Source: Sorex araneus (taxonomy: Eukaryota; Chordata; Mammalia; Eulipotyphla; Soricidae). From it: DNA of 64,000 nucleotides. This document shows, piece after piece, positions 10,655-22,699 of this stretch; the stretch's first letter is position 1, and every line of letters begins with the position of its first letter. The notes below the pieces were generated by a model, which was not told where the DNA came from, did not search any database, and saw only the letters and a list, made by a program, of their open reading frames with translations. The DNA is taken from the NCBI RefSeq assembly GCF_027595985.1, contig NC_073306.1, forward strand, positions 99,545,426-99,609,425. The letters are read 5' to 3'. The translations under genes and the position numbers were made by a program.

Positions 10655-11395
10655 TATTATAGCTGTCTAGCATTCCATTGTGTGTATAGAATAGTTTGTT
10701 AATCCTCTTCTCTGTTATTAGGAACTCAGTTTTTTAAAAAGTCCCTGGCTAGGATGGGTGGTGCTGCAATGATTGCAAGTTTACAGATATCTTTTTGTTT
10801 ATTTACTTAATTTTTTTGCTTTTTGGGTCACACCCAGCGATGCACAGGGGTTACTCCTGGCTCATGCACTCAGGAATTACCCCTGGTGGTGCTTGGGGGA
10901 CCATATAGGATGTTGGGAATCGAATCCGGGTCAGCTGTGTACAAGGCCGTGTGCAAGCCCTACCCGCTGTACTATTGCTCCAGCCCCAATATAGATATCT
11001 TTTTGAATTAGTATTTTATACTCTTGGGGTAGATGGTAAGAGGAATTGCTGACAGACAGAATCTCCATCTTACTTTTTGAGAAATCTCCATACAGTTTTC
11101 CATGGAGGCTGATCCAGATAACAGTCCCACAAACATAGATGAGGATTCCTTTGTCACCACATACACACCAGCACTAGTCTTTTTAGTACAGGCCATTCTC
11201 ACTGGGTCATTACGGTTTTTATTTGCATTTCCTTCAGTGATGATGACTACATTTTTGTAGACTCACTGATCCTCTACATGTGGTCTTTTGAAAATATCTT
11301 CCCGGCTTCTATGCTCATTTAATTATAAGTTTGTTTGGGTTTCTGTGAATTCTGTATAAAATCTTGTATAATAGTTATTAGTTGTCTAGTGAGTG
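10655..11395 (-). mobile_element. ancient L1 ORF2 fragment, antisense
   Basis: TAGCATTCCATTGTGTGTAT, GAGGAATTGCTGACAGACAG and CTCCATACAGTTTTCCATGG are in the order found in the terminal part of mammalian L1 ORF2 read in reverse. It is strongly diverged from the younger L1s here, so an older subfamily. Interrupted by a SINE at 10798-10992. Confidence 0.65.
10798..10992 (-). mobile_element. SINE-A, antisense, with TSD
   Basis: Good copy (CACACCCAGCGATGCACAGG, AATTACCCCTGGTGGTGCTT, GCTCCAGCCCC). Flanked by AGATATCTTTTTG at 10785-10797 and 10993-11005, a 13-bp exact TSD. A small internal duplication (GTGTACAAGGC / GTGTGCAAG) is in the head region. Confidence 0.92.
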
Positions 11396-12142
11396 AACTG
11401 ATACAGGAATATCTGAGCAATTCAGTAAAGACTGGAATGGGGCATCATCAAAACTGATGTCCAAAAGTGCAGGATTATTAGCAAAGGAGATCAAACAGTT
11501 TTGCACAAAACTTCATGGAGATCCGCCTAGGGCAGCCCTCCTCCACTGTACTACAGCTTTCAGTTCTGCAATCTTTTGGGGAGTTTTGTGGGTGGTTGCT
11601 CCCAGACTGGAAGACACAGGTGGACTTGCTTTTGGTGCTTCTGTTGTTCAAGACTGGTTCTTAGGGGGGTGTGTGTCAGGGTGAGGGTGGGTGCTAGTGG
11701 ACAGTGTGAACTCAAAAAGCCAACAACAAGAACAAAAAGTGTATACCTACTTTGAATTCGTCCACTGTCAAGTTTGTTTCCTCTAAGGTTATCTAGCCAA
11801 AAAACACATGGCCTAGTGAAGGATAACATTGGGCTTGTCCTTTCAGCCTTGCCACTGGGAATTTAGTTTACCTTAAAGCAACGTCCTTTCTGTATGGACA
11901 CAGGAAGACAGTTAATATTATGCTTTGTAACTTGGGAGCTGATTGACTCCAATAATATTTACTCCTGGGCATCTGCTTTCTCAACTCAGTTGCCCTTAGT
12001 TTCTAGCACCCCAAAAGCAGTTTCCGGACTAGGTATGGAATGGACCCAGGGCAGGCTGTGAGCTACCCTGGTATCAGAATGGGCCAGGCCAAAGCTCCAC
12101 AATATTCAACTAGAAGTAGAGAGCATGGTCATAGACAAATGC
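11396..12142. other. no feature recognised
   Basis: Unremarkable sequence on both strands. The short open frames at 11457-11684 and 11560-11829 overlap on opposite strands and have no family signature. Confidence 0.4.
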
Positions 12143-12960
12143 TGTCATGATCCAAAAGTAACGACGAGACTAGGACCCTGCTGGGGTTAGGAAGACTAAC
12201 CTGGCCTGAGGACTATGGTCTGGAATATATAGTGAATGTCCTCAGAAAGAACCAAACTTTAAGTCTGATGTATCTCTTACTGTGCTCATACAGAATGACA
12301 TTGCTAGGAATATTAGAACTAGATTTACTGTAACTATTTAAGTGGATTACTAGCTGAGGAAAGAAGAAAGCGACACACCCTTGTTTGGATCCCACCCTTG
12401 AGCAGATCTCCTAGTAATCTGGAGTAATCTCCTTAGATGAGATTTTGTTAATCTCCAGAGAAATGGTCTTACCCCTCTTTGTTGATTTGTTAATGTTCAA
12501 CCCACCTTTGTGTCACCACCCTATGTGATTGCTACATAAACTAAGACTGTAAGGGGAGAAAGGGGCAGAGGTAAAACAGAAGCAGGGAGAAGAGACAGAA
12601 GCAGAGAGAAAAAACAAAGGCAAGACAGAAGACACAGGAGAAGACACAGAGAGAAAAGATACAGAAGCAAGAGAGAAGACACAGAAGCAGAGACAGAGAG
12701 AGACCAGAAGAGACCAGAGGAGAGACTACAGAGACAGAGACAGAGAGACAGACAGAAGAGAGCGCAGCGGCATACTCAGAAGCAGAGCACCGAACTCGAG
12801 CGGCGAGAGAGAGAGCGCAGCCCCAAAGAGGAGCCATCCCGATCTGGTCCATACACAGCGGCTCGAGAACACCGAGCGCAAGCGGCTCGAGAGAGCACCA
12901 CCTCCAGAGCCCTCGAACAACACAACACACATCACATCACATGCGCCCTCCCCCCGCCCA
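12143..12960 (+). mobile_element. candidate LTR-like segment
   Basis: Starts TGTCATGATCC and has a compact promoter-like stretch with GATTGCTACATAAACTAAG near 12528-12546, followed by a long purine-rich GAGACAGAAGCAGAG stretch. This resembles a mammalian ERV LTR running into its leader. I found no second LTR, no TSD and no retroviral coding, and the right boundary is arbitrary. Confidence 0.3.
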
Positions 12961-13039
12961 TGCACATCGTTTGTATTTTTTACACCCTAGTAAGTCCAAC
13001 ATTCCACACACTGATGTTCAGCCGGCAGAACTCTAAACG

Positions 13040-13617
13040 AAAGGATTCCTGCTTCCAGGGACAGAGCAGTGAATCCCGGAAGACAAAGGCTAGCCTGAGA
13101 TCTCTCTGGACCCCGTTCGGAGCCAATTCCACCAGGGCGCCTCAGATGGAGCGGGTGTGACCTCTCCGCCCACTCCAGATGAAACCCTGGTGGCCAGGAG
13201 CTTCCAGAAGCAAGCTGCAGATATGCGGGTTCAGGAACTAATACTCCAGGCCGCATGGCGGCAGCACAGATGGGCGTCCCTCCCCGCCTCCCCTTTGGCT
13301 TGGGGTCCTGGCTGTCACGCCCACCACCAGCCTCAGGGCGCCCTCTCAGTGCATCAACGACCTTGATCCAGAGACTCCCTAATGAATCTCAAAATGGATT
13401 CGCTGCCTACAGAGATTTCTTTGGACCCCACCATTCATTATTTTTGAATTCCAGAAGAGACCTCTCGTGATGTTCATAATAAGCAATAGAAACTAAATTA
13501 GGTGGGAAAATTCAAAATAACAGTGGTTGGGATGGTATCAAGGGGGTGGGATTGGGGTTGAAATATTGAGTGTAATCAATTAATGTGAACAACTTTATGA
13601 AATTAAAATTCTGATGG
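13040..13617 (+). mobile_element. GC-rich interspersed element, family Y
   Basis: A GC-rich 5' part (CCATCTGAGG-type and CATGGCGGCAGC at about 13254-13265) leads into the Y module: GATCCAGAGACTCCCTAATG, GTTCATAATAAGCAATAGAA, GGTGGGATTGGGGTTGAAAT and an end in TATGAAATTAAAA. The 16980-17670 copy shows the same layout. The left boundary is uncertain. Confidence 0.45.
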
Positions 13618-13845
13618 AATCTGGGAGGGAGAAAAGGATGAAGAAAAGTGTCTACTTCAGGCAGCAATTTTAGGGGGATGAATACAGGGGCCTACCTGCC
13701 TCCAAGTACCATATAAGCTCAACAGTGGCCATGACCCAGAGACTCACAAATAAATCTCCAAAGAGAGCAACAATCTGCAGAGATGCCTCTGGATCCCAAA
13801 TCACCATCCATTTACAAATTTAACTCTAGCGGTATCACCCTGTTT
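13618..13845 (+). mobile_element. fragment related to family Y
   Basis: Contains ACCCAGAGACTCACAAATAA and a following CAAAGAGAGCA stretch that match the family Y copy near 17003-17045. Shorter and diverged. Confidence 0.35.
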
Positions 13846-13859
13846 AAAATTTCAGAATT

Positions 13860-14152
13860 CGCCGTGCATATGCTGCCTGAGCCCATGTGCTGCTTTTGCC
13901 CACGTGGCTGAGCATGTGTATCGCCCGAGCACATGTGTCACCCGCATCTCCCCTCTTGAGATGCGTACTTTCATGCTTTCATACTTTTGTGTCTAAAGCT
14001 CGGTTATGTGTAGGGGCTTCCTCCACCCTTGGAGAAGCCCGCATTCTCTCCTGAGGGCGTTATTTTCACTATTCTCTCTCACACTTATCCCTTCCTCCTT
14101 CCCTCAGAAACCTCTAAATAAAATCTATTTACTGCAAAATAAATAAATAAAT
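13860..14152 (+). mobile_element. retroposed 293-bp sequence with perfect TSD
   Basis: Flanked by AAAATTTCAGAATT at 13846-13859 and 14153-14166 (14 of 14). Ends with AATAAA-containing CTCTAAATAAAATC and then an (AAAT)n-like A-rich tail. This is the signature of L1-mediated retroposition of a polyadenylated RNA. The body looks like an LTR R-U5 (TTCCTCCTTCCCTCAGAAAC before the poly(A) signal), so the RNA may have started in an LTR. No coding frame. Confidence 0.6.
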
Positions 14153-14435
14153 AAAATTTCAGAATTTTGGAGTGCAAAAGATACATTTTCTAATATATAT
14201 TGTTTTCTTAAAACATTAAAATTTACTTGTTTTAAATAAATAAGTAAATTATCTACCTTTTGGTTACTTATTTTCTTTTTGGTTGAGGGAAACTCTTTCG
14301 ATTCTCTCGTCTCTCCTTCCTCCACGGACCCTCAGAGAAACATGTGGTTCCAGGAACCAAACCCAGGACTTCCGAGGAAAGGATGTGCCCCAGCCCAAAA
14401 CTCCTCTAGGAATTATCTAGCCTCTGCCCACCATT

Positions 14436-15447
<1,012 letters not shown>

Positions 15448-15462
15448 TTCGCCTTAATTTTT

Positions 15463-15612
15463 CTCTTTGGGGGAGGCAGTTTTACACCTGGTGATACGCA
15501 GGACTGAATCCTGGCTCTCCACTCAGGGACCACTCCTGGCAGTGCTCAGGGACCATGTGGGATGCCAAGTGCAAGGCAAACGTCCTACCCGCTATACTAT
15601 GGCTCCGTAGCC
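15463..15612 (-). mobile_element. SINE-A, antisense, damaged
   Basis: TTTTACACCTGGTGATACGC, ACCACTCCTGGCAGTGCTCA and ATACTATGGCTCCGTAG mark body and head. The middle, including the B box, is deleted (GATGCCAAGTGCAAGGC). It borders the CTTT tract, which may descend from its tail. Confidence 0.8.
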
Positions 15613-16559
15613 AGCCTTTCCTTGTATCTCCTGAGTCCTAATAATGGATTCTATTCCAAATAATTCCAGTCTGCTCATTCAAACTCAGAGAAAATACTAA
15701 CCACTGAAAGTTTTCTGCAAGTACTAACTGGAACATAAAATTATTGGAGTTGGTATATGTGTATGTCTTTACATTCTTTGCATCAAGCTGTGCTACCAAG
15801 CAACTTCTGAATGTCAATTTTAGTTCAGGGCCTCATGTAGATGTGTGCGACATAAATGTTTGCTTTATATGCAATGAGTTAGGACAGAAGCAGGCATAAG
15901 AATCTAGTCATCTTTATAAAACTATTCTCTTACCAAATAAATGATTTATACTCCAGTATGCTCAATTGCAAGACTCTGATAAGTTCTCCTACTGAAATAA
16001 ATTCAGTCTAGCGTAATATTTCATTCTTCTACCATCAAATTCCACAAGTCTGTTCCTCAGGATATTCTTTGGGTCTAGCTTACGGGATTGTCAAGGAAAG
16101 GTGGGAAGTGGATCAGGGCACAGCAGGACCCCTGCTGCACCACACTTCCCATTGTTGGGGTGTTGGGTTTGATGGGCATGGTATTGTGGTGTTGTGTGCA
16201 TGGAAAGGATGATCTGCTGCATTGTACATCTGGTAACTCAATAAACATGGTGAAAATAAAGAGAGAATGAAGAGGGATATTTTGGTCAAGATTATCTTTG
16301 TTGGGCTACAAAGAAACTCAAGTGGCAGAAAACACAGTGAGCGCATGCAGGCCTGAGTGTGATCCCAGGAACGGCTGACCGTCAGACACCCTGTGTATGG
16401 CCTCCAAGCCCTCACACCCACGCACCTCTGGATATGAAGAGGACTTGGGTCCTGATTTAGAGAGCAGCCATACCTAGTCATCAAAATTCGAAAGCAAACT
16501 TTGGAAAAATGGGAGGAAGTCTTTTGTTTTGGAACTGGAGCTGATGTATTTGCTAAAGA
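15613..16559. other. no clear feature
   Basis: Non-repetitive AT-rich sequence. A decayed SINE may lie near 16290-16420 (GTGATCCCAGGA). An AATAAA occurs near 16258, but no supporting exon or retrocopy structure is seen. Confidence 0.35.
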
Positions 16560-16584
16560 AACTCTCTCTCTCACTCACTCTCTC

Positions 16585-16647
<63 letters not shown>
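16560..16647 (+). repeat. CT then TG microsatellite
   Basis: CTCTCTCACTCACTC followed by a pure TG run (16591-16647), a common Z-DNA-prone dinucleotide repeat. Confidence 0.95.
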
Positions 16648-16649
<2 letters not shown>

Positions 16650-16979
16650 CTGGGTAGAGTGTGACCTGAAAGTTTGAGTTTTAAGCATCAGTCAATTTGA
16701 GAAAAGAGAGCAACTGATATCCTCCAAGGAAAGGAGAAGCTTACTTACATTTATTTTCCATGTTAAATTTGAAAATACTAAGTAATGTTTTGGCCATTCA
16801 ATTGACAGCACTAGTGTTTGAAGGTGGACTGAAACCAAAATCTAAAATGGTCTTTGTCATTCACACACCTAAGTGTAAAACACCAAGTGAGACTTGGCTT
16901 CATGTCAGCCAAAAAGCATTCCGGAGGAAACAAGAATGTGAAGTAACATACAGTTGGAGTGTCAAATCCAACATTTATG

Positions 16980-17670
16980 GTGGAGAGAATCTCAACAGCC
17001 ACGATCCAGAGACTCACTGTCCTTCTCTCTCCAAAGAGAGCATAAAGCAGCTCACCATAGCCGTGCTGATGGAACCCCGTGCCAGGCTGTTTCATTCGGA
17101 GCACCTGGAGGGGCCAGGAGAGGCCCCTCCCTGCCCCAAGGGACCCAGCCCCAGCAGCCAAAACTCTCCAGAACTCAACCACCACCATGCTCACGGCTGC
17201 TCTCCCCAGACTCGGGCCAAATCCCACCCACGAGTGAGCCTATCCCTGGACCTCACCATACCCCCCACCACTCGTACTCCAAGAGTCGCGCACCAGGGGG
17301 CTTAATGAAGAAGGCAAGCGATCTTAAAGGGAAATATATTTTTATGGATATCTAGAAAAGCGCGCAAGTCTCAACCCTTAACAACATAATTGTAATCTCT
17401 TAGAGAAGAGCTTAATGGCAGGCTCCTGGATGAACTACAACAATCTTCTACACTCTCCTCTAGGAAAGGTTTTTGGAGCATTTTCAGCGGTTTATTCATA
17501 ACAAATAATACCAAATAAGTTATTCTGGTTCTGCTTTGGGGAGGGGTTGGGGTGCAGGGTGGAAACATCCAAAATAAGGTGGTGCGGAGGTGTAATGGTG
17601 GTGGGATTGGTGTCCGAATATTATATGTAATCAAATATCGTGAAGTACTTCGTAAAAACTTAAAAAATAT
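16980..17670 (+). mobile_element. GC-rich interspersed element, family Y
   Basis: A GC-rich left part (GATCCAGAGACTCACTGTCC onward) and an AT-richer right part with the conserved module CAGCGGTTTATTCATAACAA, GGTGTAATGGTGGTGGGATT and end TAATCAAATATCGTGAAGTA. This is the longest Y copy in the window. The open frames at 16760-17305 and 16954-17355 lie across it in different phases and are not believed. Confidence 0.5.
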
Positions 17671-18000
17671 TTTGATATTGTTAAAACGAAATAAATTATC
17701 TAGATTTGAAAAAAGAAATCTATGGTAGGATTTCAGATAAGAAATGAGTTGTCAAGAGCAGAGTCAAGGTTATTCCCAGAGAGTCAAGAGGACCCAGGGA
17801 AGAGCAGGGTTCCAGAGAGAACAAACAGGACCCTTCCTGGGGATAAAGCACATGGTGGGATGAAGGCGGGGGTGGGGGTTGGAAAATAGGAAGGCGTTCA
17901 GAGCAGAGGGACCCAGAGAAAGGTCCAGGAAGGGTAGGCCAAGTGGGTAGGAAGGGTGGGGGAGGGGATGGTGGACACACGGCTTCGCACCCCTCTGGAA

Positions 18001-18070
18001 CCCTATTGGACTCTTCCCCCTTTGTGATGCAGGCAGCCCTATATAAGGCAGAGCCACGCGCTCACGCTCA
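18001..18070 (+). promoter_or_regulatory. TATA-box core promoter of the SPATA31-like gene
   Basis: TATATAA at 18040-18046, with an inverted CCAAT box (ATTGG) at 18005-18009. The start codon at 18097 is 51 bases past the TATA box, so transcription would begin near 18070 and the leader would be under 30 nt. The start has A at -3. A tight TATA promoter fits a tissue-restricted gene. Confidence 0.6.
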
Positions 18071-18096
18071 GTTGCCATAGGCAGCTTGTGGTCAGG

Positions 18097-20388
18097 ATGA
18101 TCGAGTCCAGTATATGGATTATGATCGTTCTGATGATCGTTCTGGTGACACCCCGGTATGAGTCTTTATTGCGCTTAGGCTCAAAGCTGACGAGTAGTGA
18201 TCCCACGACCGTCTTCCTGGCATTGCTTGAGGTGCTCTTCTTTTTTGTTGTTTGCTTCGCAATACCATCTTTCACGGTCTTCTGTAAGAGAGAGATTGAC
18301 CAAAAGGTAGGAGCCGGGGCCATTGCGTGAACAATTTGGTGGGTGGTGGTGATTTCTCTTTCTGCTCACACATTGAAACATGAATTTGTTTGGTTTAGAG
18401 AATCAGCAGATTCAGTCATCTAGGAGAGCGTAGGGCCTCAGTTGTCTAGGAGGACTGAATGGGTGGGAAAGGGGTTCATTGAAGAGAGAATTCCCTGAAC
18501 TTCACAGACTATGTGGGTGGGGTGGCAAGTTCCCATCACAAAATCCCAACTAGTGCCGTCACACGAGAGTCTATTTCCACTGGAGGGGTTAAGGTCCCTT
18601 CAAACAGAAAAGTCCCACCACGACTTCCCTGGCTGGGCGGGAGACATCAAACCATCCTCCGGGTCAGCCCTTCAGGAGAGTGGAGTGGGGTTGGGGCCCC
18701 GCCCCAGGGAGCACATCCCTGCCTGGCGTCCCTGAACGGGGGCCTGCTGTCAACACCGAGATCCTTGTGTTGTTTAGAGGAGAAAACTGGGAACGCAAAA
18801 TCAAAACCCAAACCCAAACATTTCACAACATCTTAGGTGGACTCGAGGCAGAAACTCACCTCTCTGTCCCTATGGGACTCTTACGGGTCATGTGTGGACG
18901 TCAGAGCTTCTGAGAGGGGAGTGCAAAGAGGATCTCAAATGATCACCGATTCTTTCTCTCCTCAGAGGCGGAACAGAGCTAGGAAAGGAACGAGGGGCTC
19001 AATCCTGAGAAGTGAGTGCTGCCTTAAGCAGCTGAGCTCTCCCCGAGTGACCACTCCCTCCTTTCCCTGCAGTCCTGGGCCCACGGTCCCTCCGGGTGAC
19101 CGGGTGACCGTGGCTTCCGCAGAGCCTCCCTGGAAGCAGGTCCCTCAGAGGAGCCGCTGAGAAGGCTGCCACAGTTGAGACATTGTCCTCTCTTGCTCTG
19201 CCACGCTTGGCAATGAAGCAGGGAGGGGTCAGACAACGGGCGCTTGCACTTCTCACTGTGGGAGACAGTGAGAGACAGGGCTGGTGTCTCCGAGTGTTAG
19301 TGGGGATCAGAATCCCCGGGGAGGGAACTGCGGCCTTGGAGCCTCCCGGGAGACGATGGCTCTCAAAGGCTCTGACAGAAGCAACAGGCCTCAGAGCGTC
19401 TTTGGCCGTTTGCTGCTCCTTGTTGGCTGCTGAGGGTCCCAGAGAAGAGCATGCCCAGCTGCCCTCCATGGGCCCTGTGTCCGTGCCAGTGTGTGACCTT
19501 CACTCATAGAAGCTGCTCTCCCGGGTCCCTAGGTGCGAGGTACCACTACAGCTTGGCGGAGCTGCAGCAAATACAAACTATCCGGGATTTGCAAAGGTAC
19601 GTGTGCGCCCTCCTTTGAGACCCGGTGTCACAGGGCGGCTTCAGAGCTGTCTGGGGAGGGGAGCCAGAGGAACAGGGGTGAGAGGAAGGCCTTGAGGGGG
19701 GTGTAGAGAGAGCTGGGAGCCATGGGAGTGAAACGAGGGTAGGGACGGGCTTCAGAGCCTCCCCCAGGTTACTGACTCCAGACCCTCCTCTGCCCGCTCC
19801 CGGCCCTCTCTTCCCTTCCCTGCCCTCAGCAACCCCTTGGATGCGTACAAGAACGACCCGCATCGGGACCACCTGCTGTGCATCAGCCCATCCTGCAGGG
19901 TCTACAGGAACAAGGCCATCCCGTCTCCTCCCGACCGTTCTGCTCCCTCCGGTTCTCCCCCACCGTCCACGTTGCCGACGACCCGTCCAGGCACTGCCGC
20001 CCCTGTGGCCCATCCAGGCAAGCCAGCGTGTGCTCCCTTGCAGTGCACTGTCCCCTCCGCTCGCCCCGGGAGGCCAGCGGTGGCCCCACACAGTGCTGGA
20101 GTGGACACGGAGAAGGAGCCCGGTGTCTCACAGGGACGGAGGCAGCAGGGCAGGGGCGGGGAGCCGGTCACGTCCATGGCCATGGCTGCAGAGACCTCCC
20201 AGACCATGGCCCCTCCCGTGGGTGCCCTCCACGCTCCACGTCTGCCCTCTCCCTGCCACTCAGAGGCCAGGCCCATCAACTGCGAGCAGCACCCGGAGCC
20301 TCAGACCCTCAGCCAGTCTCCCCAAGCAGTGGACACCCAGCACACTCAGTCTGGCCACCGCCGCCGACTTTTCCTAAACTTCCGTTGA
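18097..20388 (+). CDS. four-exon SPATA31-family-like membrane protein (short form)
   Basis: Exons 18097-18306, 18966-19011, 19533-19596 and 19830-20388 join with phases 0, 1 and 2, all with GT/AG borders (donors GTAGGA, GTGAGT, GTACGT; acceptors CTCAG, CCTAG, CTCAG). They encode 292 residues. Exon 1 gives a hydrophobic N-terminus (about 7-18) and a strong membrane segment (about 38-62, LALLEVLFFFVVCFAI). Exon 2 is a basic patch, RRNRARKGTRGS. Exon 3 is a short helical piece (LAELQQIQTIRDLQ). Exon 4 opens with HLLCISPSCRV (residues 121-131, Cys 124 and 129) and becomes a Pro/Ser-rich tail. From memory, SPATA31/FAM75 proteins share this order: membrane segment, basic patch, short coil, LLC..P.CRV motif, then a very large fourth exon, in a four-exon gene expressed in testis. 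Family members usually exceed 900 residues, so this one lacks the long C-terminus. The start is the ATG with A at -3; an in-frame GTG nine bases upstream is ignored. It could also be a decayed paralogue that still looks intact. Confidence 0.6.
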
Positions 20389-20715
20389 AAGATCAGGAGG
20401 CCCCGGTGCTTAGTCCAAAGGGGACAGGCGCCCAGAGGGCGCCCAGGCTGTCTCGTGAGAGCCCTGAGCTGCTGTGTGCCCTGCTTACGTGGAGAGAACG
20501 ACTCGTGAAAAGGGGCTGACAGTGAATGCTTCCAAGGACAAGCCCCCTCACTCCAGGGGAGCCACCCCTCCCCCTTCACCATCCTCATGGGGAGCCAGGG
20601 TCCCCCCAGACACCGCCCGCTGACACCAGCTCCTCCCCACTCGAGGCATGAAAGCAGACCCTCAGCCCCACACTTCCCTGACTCTCACCATTAAATTATT
20701 TGGAATCCCCAAGTG
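20389..20715 (+). terminator. 3' UTR and poly(A) signal of the SPATA31-like gene
   Basis: ATTAAA at 20690-20695, about 300 nt after the stop, followed by a GT-rich downstream element (GTGATGTCTGTCTGCTGTGT, 20713-20732). This closes the transcription unit and argues that the short exon 4 is its real end. Confidence 0.55.
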
Positions 20716-21059
20716 ATGTCTGTCTGCTGTGTTGGAGCTTGAGCTGAGGGGCTGAGGGGGTTTGTTCAGCTCTGAGCAAGGTGCCCCGGAACTTGCGGGA
20801 ACAGGAGGAACCACGTGCCACGTGCCCAGGTGTTCGCTGAGAGCAGCTGCAGGCCTTAGTGTTCCCGAGAATCAGAGCAGCCGACTCTCCCTCTCTGGAG
20901 GCTCGCTGGCCTTTCCAGGTATGGGGCTGAGGTCCCTGAAAGAATCGAGGACCCAACGGCTCTCCTAAAAGAAACCGCGAGAAGGAGAGTCGTCCTCGGT
21001 ACTTAGAGACCAGTGATTAGGGGGTCCCACCCGGGTGAAGCCTAAATGCAAGGGGTGGG

Positions 21060-21310
21060 AACATCTGGCACCTTCCTGGGACCCTGATCTGGTTGGGGAA
21101 GGGACCATGATGTGTTTGGGGCGGGGACCCAGACCTGCTTTGGAGGGACCCTCACATGGTTGGGGAGGGACCCTGACCCGGTTTGGAGGGACCCTGACTT
21201 GGCTTGGAGGACCCTGACCTGGTTGGGGAGGGACCCTGACCTGTTGTGGAGGACCGTGACCTAGTCTGGATGACCCTGACCTGGAGGGACCCTGACCTGG
21301 GGAGACCTGG
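21060..21310 (+). repeat. GC-rich minisatellite
   Basis: Imperfect tandem copies of a roughly 20-30 base unit around GGACCCTGACCTGGTTGGGG, at least eight times, with unit-length variation. It lies about 350 bp past the end of the SPATA31-like gene. Confidence 0.85.
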
Positions 21311-21769
21311 CCGGCTTCCAATTGCGGACCCTCACCTAGCTGGAGCAGAGCCAAGCATCAGCTGAGCTGCCACCTCGACACTGGCAACGTCCTTTAAACT
21401 TGACCCTGAGATCGCCCCACTGGAAATGCCCCTAGCAATTGGTTTCCTTCTCCACATCTGGTCCCCAGGTTTCTCAGGGGTTGGTTATTTATAGGACAGA
21501 AGCATTTAGCTGAGCAGTAGGGAGGTGACCGGGCAGCCGCCTCTCCTGGGGTGAGATCAGCTGGGAGAAAGGGCATGCTTCCAGGGGTGCATGGGACAGT
21601 GATAAAACTGGGCAGGGGGAAAGAAGGGCCTTGTGGTGGGACAGAAGTTTCTAGAAACACGGAGGGGTTGGCCTGTAGCGTCAGCCTAGCAGTCTCTTAT
21701 ACAAGGACTTCATGGCTCCATGGTGAGATGCAACCTTCACTAACTTTCTTCTCCGGAAACATTCTTGGA

Positions 21770-21945
21770 TCAATCTATTAGCAAGTGTTCAATAACAAAC
21801 TATTAAGTTATTGTGGGCCTACGAGGGGGGCAAGCTTAGGGGATTTTTGGGAAAATTGGGAAGGTGTGATGGTTGTGGGATTGGTGTTGGAATACTGGAT
21901 GTGTAACAAATCATCCTGAACTACTTTGTAAACCACGGTGTTTAT
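21770..21945 (+). mobile_element. family Y 3' module
   Basis: AATAACAAACTATTAAGTTA, GGTGTGATGGTTGTGGGATT and an end ATCATCCTGAACTACTTTGT match the 17438-17665 copy. 5'-truncated. Confidence 0.45.
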
Positions 21946-22284
21946 ACAAAGTGAAGGGGAGATTAAGATAAATGAAAATGATTTTTATAAAGGAAAAGGT
22001 TTCTACCTGCTCCCTCCCCCTCCCGTGGTGCCCACAGGCCCACCAGGCGCTGCCACGCTGAGGCTCACGGGAGCTCTGCACAGCCCCTGCTGTCCTAGGT
22101 CTGAGGGTATGTGAGCATGAAGCCAGAACTGCGGGGATGCTGTCAAGCTCGGCCTTCGCTTCTCTGTGCAATTTATCTAGGTCCTTTCTCTGAGTCCACA
22201 CCTGCTGCACAGCATTCTTTCTCTTTTGTTCGTATTTTTGAAAATTGTTTTCTATGTACTTCCTATATTTCGTGGGGGATAATT

Positions 22285-22573
22285 TTTTTTCTTTTTATGA
22301 CTGATATTGACCATTTAAAAAATTTTTTTTATTGAATCACCAAGTGGAGGGTTACATAGTTCTCAGGATTATGTCAGTTATACAATACTCAAACACCCTT
22401 CCCTTCACCAGTGCCCATCTTCCATCACCAACCCCCCCAGTACATCTGCTGCCCCCTCCCACTTCCCCAGTCCCCACCCTTGTACGTGATAAGTTTCACT
22501 TTGTTTACGCTTTATCTCGATTACATTCCATGTTTCAACACACAACTCACTACCATTGCTGGGGTTTCCCTCA
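22285..22573 (-). mobile_element. family X / L1-tailed element, 5'-truncated, with TSD
   Basis: TSD TGGGGGATAATT at 22273-22284 and 22574-22585 (12 of 12). The 3' side shows two T runs with a short unrelated spacer between them (about 22290-22317), then ATTGAATCACCAAGTGGAGG and the same motif order as the element at 3106-4183 (CATTCCATGTTTCAACACAC). Confidence 0.7.
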
Positions 22574-22699
22574 TGGGGGATAATTGATGTACTTATGTGT
22601 GTACACATACGTGTTGATCTTTCAGTTTCTCTCTTTTGGCAAAAGATTTTATGAGTGGGTAATGAGGAAAGAGCTAAGCATTTTATTTTTCATTAATTT

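Noticed and set aside
12541-12965. Minus-strand frames rich in Ser, Leu, Cys and Phe
   Set aside because: They are produced by the purine-rich GACAGAAG stretch read in reverse.
16760-17355. Open frames of 181 and 133 codons
   Set aside because: They cross the boundary of an interspersed element (16980-17670) in two phases with no recognisable domain.
19841-20519. Alternative frames of 178 and 213 codons across exon 4 of the SPATA31-like gene
   Set aside because: Only the third frame (stop at 20388) joins the upstream exons in phase and carries the HLLC...CRV motif. The others are GC-rich shadows.
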